A stretch of 64,000 bases of DNA, taken from assembly GCA_022578965.1 (NCBI GenBank), contig MU400588.1:150328-214327 (forward strand), given 5' to 3'. A program made the translations under genes and the position numbers. This DNA comes from Xylaria sp. FL1777. Taxonomy: Eukaryota > Ascomycota > Sordariomycetes > Xylariales > Xylariaceae. The notes beneath the pieces were generated by a model. It saw only the letters and a program-made list of their open reading frames with translations, searched no databases and was not told where the DNA came from. Of this stretch, positions 38,031-49,694 are shown piece after piece; the stretch's first letter is position 1; each line of letters begins with the position of its first letter.

Positions 38031-39710
38031 ATGTCGTATCTGCCAACCAAACGACAGCGATCGAACACGTCGAGAGACTCCAGCAACGCAATCCCGCAGA
38101 CCACGGCTCCGCCCCTGAGGCAGCACCCGAGCCATCCCGCCCACCTCAACGGCAGCCTCGCCCTCTATCCCACCGCGTCGACGACGGCCGGCTACAGCAA
38201 TGGCCCGTACGCTGCCGCCGCGGCGCCACAGCCCTCGGCGCCCTCTGCACACCACCAAGCCGTCACCTACGCTTCGTACTCGGCCGGTCCGGTGACGACG
38301 CAGCACAACGGCTACGGAAGCGGCGGATACCAGGGCAACGCCTCGCCCGCGGCCTACGGTGCCACTCCCTACAGCCCACAACACCAGACCAACCCCTACG
38401 CCGCCCAGTACGCGCACGCCCAGGCAAGCCCGCAGCTGTCGCCCCATGCTGGCCACTACGCTCCCTCCGCCCTCGCCGGCGTCCAGAACGGCGGCTACGC
38501 CCAGACACATACTCACAACCCTCAAACCACTACAAGAATGACATACTCACCCATTTCCACAAGCCATCCGACTGCCACATCTATTCTAGAATCAGCCTCA
38601 CAAAGGACTAATGCTGCCCTTGCTACCATACAAAGCCAGTCGCAGCATGGCACTCTTGCATCCTATGGAGACTCATATGCAACGCATACACCGACACACA
38701 GCGGCCAATACCAGAGTGCATCGCCGTCGTACCCAGATCCTACTGTGGCTGCACACTATAGTCCGGCACCTATGCCGACGCCCCAGTCTCATGATGTTTC
38801 CCGTCAAATGTCAGAGGCCTTGACCGACAATGACGATGAGGACGCCCAAGGAGAACCGGCAGACGAGTCGGCTGATGTACGAACCCAAGTCCCATAAATA
38901 TCCTTTGTTTTCCATACCCGGTCGAACATACAGTCTAACCTTGAATCACCTTTTTAGATGTACGGCAACCCAGAGCTATCCAGACCCGTATCCTCAATAC
39001 CAACTCCCTCGACCGACCAATCAAAGCCAGGGGAGATAAGCTGCTCTTGTAAGAAGGGCCGAGGGAAGAAGAAGGCCTGCATTTCCTGCGGGTGCAGCAA
39101 ATATGGTCTTAGCTGCAACCCTGCATGCTCCTGTGGGGGTGCCTGCGGGAACCCCTTCACCGATCTGACCGCCTTCTTCGGCCCCAGTGACACATTCTCA
39201 AAACCCTGTGGCGCCAACCCGTGCTTCGCAACGTGGCTGAGAAATCAACCTAATGTTGAGGAGCTGGACGCGGATCTGATGGTGGACATGTTGTTATCAG
39301 ACGACGAATCATGGGCACAGATCCGTGAATATACAGAGACGTTTCAACAGTGGGAAGAACAATGGAAGAGGGCACGTGATGGTAGGGGCAAAAAGTACAA
39401 GGATGAGCGAGAACGGCTTGAATTCGAGCTTCTTCGCGGCGGACTAGGAAATGCCAGGCCAGACGATTTCAATGGCTTTCGGTATAGCTTTTGCCAGAGC
39501 CAATGGGTACCTACGGAACTCTGGGACCATTGCCCCGAGTGTCGGATGTGCCGCTCGAGTGTTGAGTGGCATTGCCACAAGCATGACCGCTGCACCGAGA
39601 ATCGCGTGTGCCCAAACTGTGCATCAACAACGCTGCCGTATCATCATCAGCAACAGCAACAGCAGCAGCAGCAGCAACGGCAGGTTATGTACTCAGTACA
39701 AGATAGCTAA
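38031..39710 (+). CDS. Cys-rich CXC (Tesmin/TSO1-like) domain protein with polyQ tail
   Basis: Two exons (38031-38876, 38958-39710; intron of 81 nt, a multiple of three) join to 532 aa. The first 280 residues are low-complexity (Ala, Ser, Tyr, His, Gln, Pro), ending in an acidic patch. Exon 2 carries a CXC-type cluster (about 309-350): CSCKKGRGKKKACISCGC, then CNPACSC and CGNPF. A conserved-looking helical region follows (FATWLRNQPNVEELDADLM ... WAQIREYTETFQQWEEQW). A second Cys/His cluster near the end (CPECRMCRS ... HCHKHDRCTENRVCPNC) could bind zinc. The C-terminus has a 10-residue Gln run. CXC proteins bind DNA or act in chromatin complexes; here only one CXC half is present. Nuclear function is likely, partners unknown. 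Confidence 0.88.
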
Positions 39711-42700
39711 GGGGTCTTAACATGAACAAACATGAGACATGATCTGCTCGCCAGATTTACGATAATTTCATCTCAACGGCGTACACGGAGGAATATGGCA
39801 AATGGCTAGCGGGCATCTGGAGTGAGCATAATATGGCTTTGTAGGTATATATGATTGTGGTGCCTAAATAGATCGGACGGACGGAGGCACTAGACGAATG
39901 AAGCATTAACCGAGACCAAGGTTGGCTCGGAATAAACCCACAGCATGGCGACGACCTTTCCGTCCTGGTGTTGACTGTGGCAGTTTGCAATCTTCGGATA
40001 GGACTAGTAGATGAATCTTATCTACAAACACATGCTTCTGTGACGGCACATTTTAGAATTAACTCTAATGACAGAGATATTATAACTTTTAGTCGTTAAG
40101 AGTTACAAGACTGTAATACTTAGAATACGAATGGGTTACTTTCCAATATAGTTAGCAAATCAGAAACAATGTGATCTTCTTGCTGATATGAGGCATGTAG
40201 ATGAGTGCTAACACATTGGGTCATTTCTCTATGCGTTATTCAACTTTATACTATATATTACCATTTTTTGCCCATGTTTCTGTTCTATTGTGAGATAGAT
40301 ATCCCAATTTGTCTGCAAACGTAGTTGGAACCATCTAGTTAGTATATAAGGTAACCTGTTACGGCGGAAGGAGTCAATTGACGTCAGGCGGCGCCTTTCT
40401 GGAAACAACCTTTCCTTGTTTATGTTTGTACCTGGTTGCCAGAGTTAGACACGGTTCGAGAATTTGTCAGTGGACGTTTGTTTATTCGACAACAACACGA
40501 GAATTTAGAGAATTTCACAGGGACGCCAATACGCAATACGCAGGTGATCAACGACTTCGGCTCAAACAAGCACGAAGTCGAGCTGTGAGTGGCCCGGGAT
40601 GTTTCTTGTAGCCTTGTCGTTCCTGGCGTCGAAATCGACGCTACGAAAACGGATCCAATGATCTTTCGTTGTGCTAATGCTCGTTCCCGCGCCCGGGAAA
40701 ATCATGGCCTGTCCATGCTTCAAACTCGCACACACCTGTACTACATAGTCCCCTACCTGGGTCGATCTCGACAGCTTGGCACTTTGTTTTGTCGAATCGA
40801 TGGGCTTGAGATTTCGTCATTGTGGCCAATGTGGCCGGCTCTGGATACCACGGGATAGAAGTCCCGTGGCTCTTGGACTCCCGAGGATAGTATCTTATGG
40901 TTATAGCTACACTGTTGATATTTTTCTTCCTTCCGGAAGTTATTGAAAACAAAGGGATGTGGTGGTTTGCCTTTAGTAGATGATTAATGTTAGATTTAGG
41001 TATACGTACAGTACACAATTGAGTATCTTAGCAGGCCCCTTTATTTTAGGAGCTAAACCTAAAGAATTCAGTTAAATGTTGTTTTTTTTGGCAGTATGTC
41101 GGTAATTACCTTAAGTGCTAGTTTGAGTGCGAAGCTATCACATGACTTAGCTTCCCCATATTTGTTAGCTTAAAAAAATAAATAAGTCGTCCACGACCTG
41201 GAATTATCAACATTATGCGGTATGCACATCATAGCCCTTGCCCTTGTTCAATTCGATGCATTCTCGGTTAGCCGCAGGGTTTACGATCTGTACAACATTG
41301 GCAACTACAAACTGTAATATTAATGTAGTAAGAAACCGACGCTGACTTTAGCCTGTTAATTTTTATTCTTTTTGGTCATTGCTATTCTGGGTAGCCGAGC
41401 ATGAACGGTACAGAAGACGGCATGGTTGGTGAGACCAACAGCAGTCGATCTGTTGGAGGCGGCATCCACATGGCCGAGCTAGCTCATGAGGGAATTGAAC
41501 ATTACCCCCAAGAGACCGGGTGACGTTAGTTCGTGATCTAGGTTAGTTCTTTTCGGCAGATTCCCGGCGTCCTGTTGTTGTCAGGTACTAGACTAATAAA
41601 CCGTCCACACACATGTCATTGTCTGGCCCATTTCTCAGTCACTTCGCGTTCCTCCCCTGCTCACTTTGACTCGCTAGACTTAGAGAGCTGACGTATCAAG
41701 ATAGCGTGGCCTACTATATATGTACAAAATTTGCTTGAAACCCGCTACTACGTGTCTGTCTCATCGGTGGCTATTCCAATGGAACCAGAATCTTCGGCTG
41801 GCGAGCCGGCCGTTGTACTCCTGCAACCACGTCAAAATCGGTGCCCAAAATCCCCAGATCTTAGTTTGCTATCTAAAGGGCTGTTCTCGTATACCTACCA
41901 ACAGTGCCCTTTGCTTATTCCACCTCTCGAAAGATTCGGATAGAAAAGAGCAAGTATGCTGAGTAAAGGGCTGTTGGTTGACGGACATCTAGCTATCTAT
42001 CTAGTGACACCCACCATTGGTGATCCAGCTGGCAAATCAGGCACGGCTTTTTTCTGTTGGCTCCCGAGATACAGCTGGCCGCGTCGCTCATAGGTCGTTG
42101 CAGTACCGGGGCTGCGGGTGTGGGCTACGAAGGTGGCCGTTTAGGAGGCCGGCTAGCGATGCGCACTGCCATGCACCGTCACCCATCTTAATGACTGCCA
42201 GTGCTCCATTCAAGCAGGAGACCAACAGTCACTATTACGACCACTCATCCGAGTCCGCTTCTCCTTGCCAATACAAGCTTGGAAGTACTAGAGCGAGCAG
42301 CTTACCGGCCGAACCAGTCTCACTCGCCATGTCGCGATGGAGTCCCAGAGGTCCAAGGCCGCCACCACTTTTCGTTCGAACCATTTCATAATGTGGTCTC
42401 CTTCTGATCTCACCCCTTGCGGCCTAACATGTCGTTTGCATCCTGTCGTGTCATATTTTGATACTTAAGTTCCTTCCATGCAAGCTTGACTAGTCTGGTG
42501 TCTGTGCTTCGTTTCATCTCAGTTTTCCTTGGGCAAATTCCTATTCCTGGGACCAGCGCGTTCAAATATTGTTTGCTAGAGCACAGAAATCTCTCTGGTT
42601 GTCCACAAACTTGTTATTTGCTGGTAATCCGACTACATATAGGCCATGGGTCAGGAATCTGGGACCTAGCTCGGCCGATAAAAGTTGCTGTCTATATTTA

Positions 42701-42932
42701 CTGCGGCCGAAATTTCAGTCGATCGATGGATGAGTCCATTCTTACACGGCGTTTGTCGGGGTCAGGTGTCGAGCCAGATCTAACAAGTGCCACTTCATCA
42801 CATCAATGAACTGGTTCTCCTCGAAAAAGGCTGGACGATTGTTATCAAAGTCTGATAATAAGCGTTTATATATAATAGTGTCGCGCCCGATTACGCGTAC
42901 TGAACCCTGTCTCGTTCAGCCAAAGTCGCAAA
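39711..42932. other. Gene-poor stretch, no intact gene seen
   Basis: Frames at 40,378-40,858 and 41,720-42,809 have no recognisable domains, signal sequences or intron sets. Composition is close to that of the flanking genes but stops are frequent. Confidence 0.5.
42865..42876 (+). promoter_or_regulatory. TATA-like box of the F-box gene
   Basis: TTTATATATAAT lies 57 bp before the ATG at 42933. Position and composition fit a core promoter. Confidence 0.35.
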
Positions 42933-44578
42933 ATGGAGCTCGATGCGCCTAAAAAGAGCCCACCGTTTCTACAGCTGCCGCTCGAATTATTCCTGCAGAT
43001 CCTGGAATACTTGGGTGTGGCTGACTTCCTTGCTTTCCGCCTGGTTTGTCGCCACATAGAGACCTTACTATTCGATTCCTTTCGCAGAGCGTTCTTCACC
43101 GAACGACGATTCTCGATCACTTTCCACAGCTTGCAAGCTCTCGTTGATATAACGAGAAGTCCACGGCTAAAGAATTGTTTAACACGCCTAACTATTGGGC
43201 TTGATCGTCTTCATACGAGCGATGCCTTACCACGCTTCGCCGACCATTGGGATACCGTTAATCATACCATCCGAGATGAGCCAATAGTGAAGGCTGGTGT
43301 TGACCCATACAAGCTCGAAGACCTTACTCGCGAGCAGAACTTTCTCATTAGCAGTGGCGAATTTCAGCTCCTGTTAAGCAAAGCCCTTAGTAATTTGCCA
43401 TATCTGGAAGAGTTCAGCTTGCGAGACCACAATGTACCCAGAAGAACTAAATGGGTAGGGATGAATCACCTTCTCGTTAGCTATGGGTGGTCTCAAATCT
43501 TTCGGGAAACGGGCATCAACTTTAGTGGCCCCGAGTCTCATCTTGACAATTACGACGATAGTTTCGTTGACATGGTCTTCTCAGCCACCCTCCTAGCGCT
43601 AGCTCGAAGCCAGATACGGATAGACTTTTTGACGGTCGATATTGCTTATGGTAATGTTGGTTTGTCAAGCTCGGCTTTCTCTATACCCGAATTCCTTAAC
43701 CAGGACATTAACCATACTCTATTCAATCTGCGCTCTCTTGATCTCTGTGTCAGCTTCATACAAGTCCCACTTGGTAGTTATTCTACCCGCTCAAACAGTT
43801 TCTTGAAATGGCAGAAGCACCAATTGTTTGGTTTCCTACAACGGACGCCAAACCTAACCATTTTACGGGTCCTGTCAAAGGAGAGAGGGTTCTTCGCGGA
43901 TGGTATTGTAGGGTGGCTCGCAAGTTTACTCGACCCGACCGAGTCCGAAGAGCACAAACAGGGCAATGGAGTCTATTCCGTAGGAGTGCGTTTCATTATC
44001 CCTTCCATTTAACTGCACGATAGGACCTAACATGCTCTTAGGAGAATCCTAGTATTCCCAAAGCATTGATGCCTCCCCATTTCGCACATCGCTTTCAAGC
44101 CCTTAGGGAGTTGGAGTTAGGTAATATGACAGCGCCAGCTAGAACCATCTGTAAAATTCTGCGCTGTCTATCTCACTCCCTGAGGCGAGTGACCTTCTCC
44201 AAGATGGCGCTGTCCGTTAAAAGCGACGACGACGAACTTGACAACGATCCTCAAAAACCGAATGCGTGGAGTGCTGTCTTCTTAGACATGCTTGACTCAC
44301 TAAAATTGGAACAACTTGCCTTGTCTTCTCTGGAGCATCACACACCATCGTGTTCGCGGCACAATGGCCATCCGGTGGCCTTCTTCCCTTCGAATTTCGG
44401 AATACAATCTGGTCCAGCTAATGGTCTCCTATATGTGTGGTCGCACCAAGGGAGTGCTGATAATATCAGAGATTTTCTTGAGGAACTCCATTCGAAGACC
44501 ATTATCTTATGTAGGAAGTGCAAGCAGAGGAATGTGGGCTACCGCTCGGTCGAAGAAATTTTGGATCTGAACCCTTAG
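42933..44578 (+). CDS. F-box protein with leucine-rich C-terminal half
   Basis: Two exons (42933-43979, 44042-44578; intron of 62 nt with donor GTAGGA, branch CCTAAC and acceptor CTTAG) join to 527 aa. The F-box is at residues 10-50: PFLQLPLELFLQILEYLG, then FLAFRLVCRHIETLLF. The rest has spaced leucine-containing beta-alpha segments such as LFNLRSLDLCVSFIQVPLG, 'LTILRVLSKERGFF' and 'ALRELELGNMTAPARTICKIL', consistent with a substrate-recognition solenoid. The short basic-acidic tail contains a CRKCKQRN motif. The expected role is as substrate adaptor of an SCF (Skp1-cullin-F-box) ubiquitin ligase. The weak donor means the exon join is probable rather than certain, but both halves are in frame. 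Confidence 0.85.
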
Positions 44579-45817
44579 AATTGGGGCTTGGTTATAGCTA
44601 GCTCGTCGCGGTGCGTATTGGAACGTTTTGAGAACTTGATGGATGTTAATGCATACTATCTCATTCCTCTTGCTCCTCGAGTTCTATTTGAGGCATTGGT
44701 GTACCCGAAGCTCGAATTAGCATTACGGAATATAGGTACCTAAGATTCCTTAGGGAGCCGACAGTTGTGCAACGGTTTTCATGCCGTGCTTACCACCTGC
44801 TTTATACCCACTCATTGGGTCAGTGATCCGTGACACTCCAGGATACGGCTCCTGCGAGTACCAGAAAACCAACATTCTGGGTAAGACACTTCCAATATAT
44901 GTACGTACCCTTCGGGTTGGCCTCGAGCATGCATATCAGCAGGGGCGGTGTGCATGTTGCCGTTGCAGATCATGGTATTGATGCATGCGTCAACACCCGC
45001 ATTTACCAATTGTCACGAGGAGGGGATTCGGTCGGGTAAATTATGAAAGGTGTCGCGTACTGACTAGATTTTGCTTTACCTCAGGGGATTTCCAGGATGA
45101 CTTTGAATCGACTTAGAGTATTGAGTGCTAGTTTATTGACACTACACTTGATTCAAGTATTGCTACTTTTCGTCTCACTATACTTACACTCCAGGAGATG
45201 ATAAGCAAGAGTAGGATATAATTCTTCAAGAACTAAATAAGAGTGAAGCGTATGCAGAACTCCGAGCATCATGATCTTAGTCCTTGCGCGAAGAATAATT
45301 GTTAAAGAGAGAAATTCTACACAAGTCTAATAAATTTACTTATTGATAATCGTCTGTAAGGTAAAAGTGTATAATATGGTAGGTAACTACAAATCCTAGA
45401 GGCACTAACAACTGTTAGCTACTTCAAAACTACCTGCATTCGTAGGCATTCCTACATAAATTGTCTTTGCAATTGTTACTGGCTAAAAGCAATTGAATTG
45501 TGCTGTAGTTCACGAAAGATTATCAACTGTACTGTATACCATCATGTGATAGCATTGCCTGACGCCAAGCAAGGGTAGCTCGCGAAAACTTGCCATCGGT
45601 GGGGTCTCGTGTTCCCCATTCCCAGTTAATCGCCTCGCTCTAGTTCTAGGCTATTTAGGACTCATTATAAAGGCATATAAAAACCTATCCGAGGGCAACT
45701 TTTCCCGACGATGTCTTCTCCAGACCGTTGTTCATGCAGACATTCTACATGGACTAATAGATTGGCCCACTGTCATCCTCATCGCGATAGGTGGCTATTG
45801 GAGCCGCAACAGGCGAA
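44579..45817. other. Intergenic, no gene seen
   Basis: Stops in all frames. It contains the promoter of the second Zn2Cys6 regulator. Confidence 0.6.
45676..45683 (+). promoter_or_regulatory. TATA-like box of the second Zn2Cys6 gene
   Basis: TATAAAAA lies 142 bp before the ATG at 45818, with another TATAA just upstream at about 45,666. Confidence 0.35.
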
Positions 45818-47646
45818 ATGCTATCGGCTGGCAAGAACAAGGCGGTCCGAGGCTGCTGGACATGCAAAGGTAACCTGGAGTTATCCGGAGGAACGTGTTG
45901 CTTTCTGCGTGCAGTTCTGCTAACTAATCCGTCTAGACCGTAGAGTCCGGTGTGACCTTGGCTCACCCAGCTGCGCGAACTGCGCTCGTATGCAGATAGT
46001 ATGCCAAGGGTACGGCATACGTCTCTCCTGGCCTAGAGAAAGTGACACACGACGCTTTAAGACCAGCCGAGTGTCAGAATCTCCAGCAGATAGCCGCACT
46101 TATGCCGACATTGAACTGGTACACACGTCTTTCTTTGATGTGGAAATGCACCACTACTTGGTCGAACTCCGCTCTAACAGCAAGTATCTCTTCTGCTATG
46201 CATCCCCGGTACAGATGTTAACATTAATAGTGGTTTGTGACGAAGCCATTACTCTACCGGATAACTTAACACTACCGTCTCCTACGCCCTTGAGACCCGT
46301 TGACCTGAATGCGGAAGAGCTAGAACTACTTCGATACTGTCAGTATACATATACACTTATACATAGTTCTTGACTTTGAACGCGGTAACTTACCAAGAGA
46401 GGAAATCCAGTTAAGTCGACGGCCTTCTCCACTCTGGCTACAATCAGCGCGGATCTAGCCGGTCTTCGTGACATGCTTGTCCGGATGGCGCTAATGAACC
46501 ACACCATCCCATCCCGCGCCGTGCTTCACGCTCTATTGGCCTTTTCCTCTCTCCACCGCGACGGCTTGCAGTTACAAGCCGCCCAGCACAAGACAGCGGC
46601 TGTCGGCGCGCTTGCGGCATCCGCGAAGAATGGCGTTCGCTCCACCACGGAAGCGGCTCAGCATGTTGCTGCTAACATGCTGTTATGCTCGTTCGAAGTA
46701 GGCTTCCTTGAGTGTGCCTAGAAAAGGGGTCTCGTGCTAACCCCCTATTCACAGATCCACATGGGAACAGACTCTCATGGCCACTGGCCGTGGTATCTCA
46801 TGGGTGCCCGAGATATCATCAAAGCCGCTGGTCTCGAGGGTCAAATCTATCGAAACGACATGAGCGACCTGGTTATGTGGGTGTATTATCACGACGTTCT
46901 AGCAAGATTTAGCATCTTTCACTGGCGACGTGGCTCGGTCCCCGAAGTCTTCGCGAAAGAGCTTGGCGTTGAGGGAGGATGGCAGCGAGACCTGTGTACA
47001 TTCGTCACGAAGGTATTTGAATCAACTTAGCCATTCTACTGACGGATCACTGATTATCTTTATTCAGCTTCAGCTAAATTTTGGTCCGCTGCCTGCGATA
47101 TTACGATATCTAGGGGATATGGTAGACGGTCTTTGTGAGTCTTCGCGCTTGCCAACGTCCATGACTCTCCTCCAAGAGAAGATACACGCCATTGAGCTCG
47201 GCGTTAGAAATGTCCCCGAGCCGTGTATACCGCCTAACTCTACGAAGGAGGCTACGATGACCGTAACCCTAACTGAACTTTACCGGTCGGCTGTGCTCGT
47301 GTACATCGCTCGAATTTGCGAGAACAAGTTCGGTGAGTCGATGGACTGGACACCTCTCCTTGACAAAAGCTTTGCCCAGATCGAGCAGGCTCATACGTGT
47401 CAACATACTTTCCCCATCTTCATACTGGGTTGCGAAGCAAATACAGACGAGCGTAGAATCATTATTCTCGATCTGTTACGGAGAACGGAGGAGACATATG
47501 TTCGGTCTTTGGATTTCATACGTCGTGCGCTGGATTCGGTCTGGATACAAGATGATCTCAACGCCGACCAGTATAGGGCGCTCGATTACACAAATAAGCT
47601 TAATGTAGTCGTCAGCTCGTCTCCTACCATCCCGACCTTCGTATAG
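45818..47646 (+). CDS. Zn2Cys6 transcription factor, GCWTCK-type
   Basis: Five exons (45818-45869, 45937-46338, 46411-46697, 46755-47012, 47068-47646; introns 67, 72, 57 and 55 nt) join to 525 aa. Exon 1 codes MLSAGKNKAVRGCWTCK and exon 2 completes the cluster (DRRVRCDLGSPSCANCARM ... CQGYG), so the intron splits the zinc finger, as is common in this subfamily. The Fungal_trans_2-type body follows, including AVLHALLAFSSLHRDGLQLQ, LLCSFEIHMGTDSHGHWPWY (made across intron 3) and 'VLVYIARICENKFGES'. The protein is nuclear. Members of this group often regulate nearby metabolic genes. Here the neighbours are an F-box gene and a secreted phosphatase, so the target is not obvious. Donor GTCAGT of intron 2 is unusual but gives the expected YFKSTAFSTL join. 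Confidence 0.88.
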
Positions 47647-47943
47647 TCGTTTGGGCAATAATAGCCCTTCAGTTTATGGATTCTTGAAAGGGAGGACTAG
47701 CTCACTAGAAATCGAACCGAAGCAGAGCGATACGAGTCCAATTTAGAGTGGAGTGATAGGTTTTTCTGCCGTGGCGCTTTCTTCAGCTTATACTTGCTTT
47801 GCCTACCTCGCGAACTGCCGTTTATACATACTGCGCCAAGTGTCAAAACTGCTAGGACCAACTTCCAATGGCTGAGAAATCTAATTATGATTGGAGGAAT
47901 CTATAGAATTCTATTTGGCAGCGCAGGAGATACCGGGCTTGCT

Positions 47944-48644
47944 CTAGACGTCTAACCCGGGGCACATTTCAGACGTGACGTCCGTAATGTCGCTATAATC
48001 ATACGGCTGGGTCCAGATCAAATCATAAGAGTCATCGGGGTAGTTATCAACGTCATTGGCGCCCAGTTGCTCTGAAATGTTATTCAGTTGGTCGTGTTCC
48101 CAGCTGTGGGAGGTTTGAAATCAGCATTAGGCGGGGGGAAGTGAGGGCAGAAGAAGACTTCTAGTCAGTCAATACTTACCATATCAAGATGTTCCCGTCA
48201 CCGTCATAGCCGTCTACGGCATCCTGCACACACTTCTCGTCGTCCCGGTCGCACGACGTGTCGACGGTAAGCCCTAGGTCGTCGGCCAACGGCTTCACCG
48301 TCAGGTATGGCCGCTCTCGCTTTCCGTCTATCATCCCGTAGGAGCTGTGGTCAGCACACAGGCAAGCTTCTTAAATACGGATCTCCTGTATTATGACGCA
48401 GACCGTGGCATAGGCGGAGCTCACCGTCTTTTGGTGTTTGTGCTAGGATATACCCGATGTTATACTGGGATGTAGCCCCGAACACGGTCCGCAGGCACTG
48501 CGCGCGCTGCTCTCCCTGGGGACTCAAGCCTACACCGCCGTCGTCTGGTTTCTCACCGTGTCTGATGAGGTACAAGGTCGGCTTCGCGGCCGTCACTAGA
48601 GTAGCGGCGAGACTAGCGAATAGAACGGCACCGGAAAGCTGCAT
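47944..48644 (-). CDS. Small secreted histidine-phosphatase (phosphoglycerate mutase-like) protein
   Basis: Three minus-strand exons (48644-48425, 48327-48180, 48103-47944; introns 97 and 76 nt) join to 175 aa. Residues 1-19 are a signal-like hydrophobic segment (MQLSGAVLFASLAATLVTA). The family hallmark is LIRHGEKP (catalytic His and Arg), then LSPQGEQRAQCLRTVFG; after intron 1, DGKRERPYLTVKPLADDLGL; and the second His region CWEHDQLNNI across intron 2. The first acceptor is the AG at 48329-48328, since the AG slightly upstream leads to an early stop. It is short compared with classical phosphoglycerate mutases but normal for this fungal extracellular group. Phosphomonoesterase activity is probable, substrate unknown. 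Confidence 0.88.
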
Positions 48645-49694
48645 TGTTCGCTAGTAGTGGATATCGAGGGAGGATTATTATTCAGTGATGTCGTCGTTAC
48701 GTAGGTGTCTGGATATAGTTCTCATGAATCCGGGTCACAATAAATAGATAGACACTACGACTGAGGGGTATGCTTGCCGCATTTTATATGAGCACCATAC
48801 TTAATTACCTTAAGTGTGAACAAGACATGTGCAGAGCTAGATCTGAGACCCCTTCCACGTTCCTTGCACACGTGTAAGGCACAGGAGCGTGATTGGCGCA
48901 GCGACGGCATCGCGATCTCCGTAGTGTTGTAACCTTCCTAGTTTGGTATGTACTGCTGTCGATGATAGGCTTCAGCTAGGATCAAATAACTGCAGCGGGA
49001 TTTCGGCTCACGTTTCTCGAGATGGTGCTCGGAGTATCTTGGTACGAGTGATATAATAGCATGCCTTCGTCACATGATGCATTTGAGTCGGCGATCTCGT
49101 GGAGTATGTTTAACCGCATGTTGCTTCTTTCGATTACGGAATGCCTCTCACTACATAATAGCAGAGTTGTCCTTGTTAGTGAGACTCTAAGTATTATTAC
49201 TCAGTACAGACATGTTAACGAGTTCCTCCCGGTCCGAATCTGGGTAACCTACCTAACTTAGGTAACAAGGCGACGATCCTGATCTGCGTAGGGAGGTATT
49301 TAAAACTAACACAACCCTTCACATTTTAAAATGGCACCAGCTACTTTATTTGCGACTAACAAGCGAAATACCGGTAACCCTGCAATTATATACCGGTAGT
49401 AGGTTTGTAACTAACCTTACCCAGTTACAAATCTAGAATAGGTGTTTAAACGCATCGTAAGCAGTCAAGCATACTACCACAAGCGAAAGGGAAAAAGAAT
49501 GAAGGTCCTGTGAAAGACGATTATTGTCTGAATTTACTTGTTAATAAAAATCGTGAATAAATCCCGCTGGGAGTCAGCTGATGATCATCATGGATATTGC
49601 TGAGACCATGATTATAGTTAATAGCCCCGCCGCCCACCTCGTGCTAGGTTCTTGTGCACACGTCGTATGTATACAAAGTATACACGAGCGTGTA
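48645..49694. other. Intergenic, no gene seen
   Basis: AT-leaning sequence with frequent stops, between the phosphatase and the broken NRPS-like gene, both on the minus strand. Confidence 0.6.

Noticed and set aside
37734..38525. Long minus-strand open frame (263 codons) over the start of the CXC gene
   Set aside because: It is the complement of the Ala/Ser/Pro-rich exon and the CAG repeats; the translation is low-complexity and the plus strand has a spliced, domain-bearing model.
38000..38611. Second plus-strand frame of 203 codons inside exon 1 of the CXC gene
   Set aside because: Arg/Pro-rich shadow of a biased coding sequence; it does not continue into the CXC exon.
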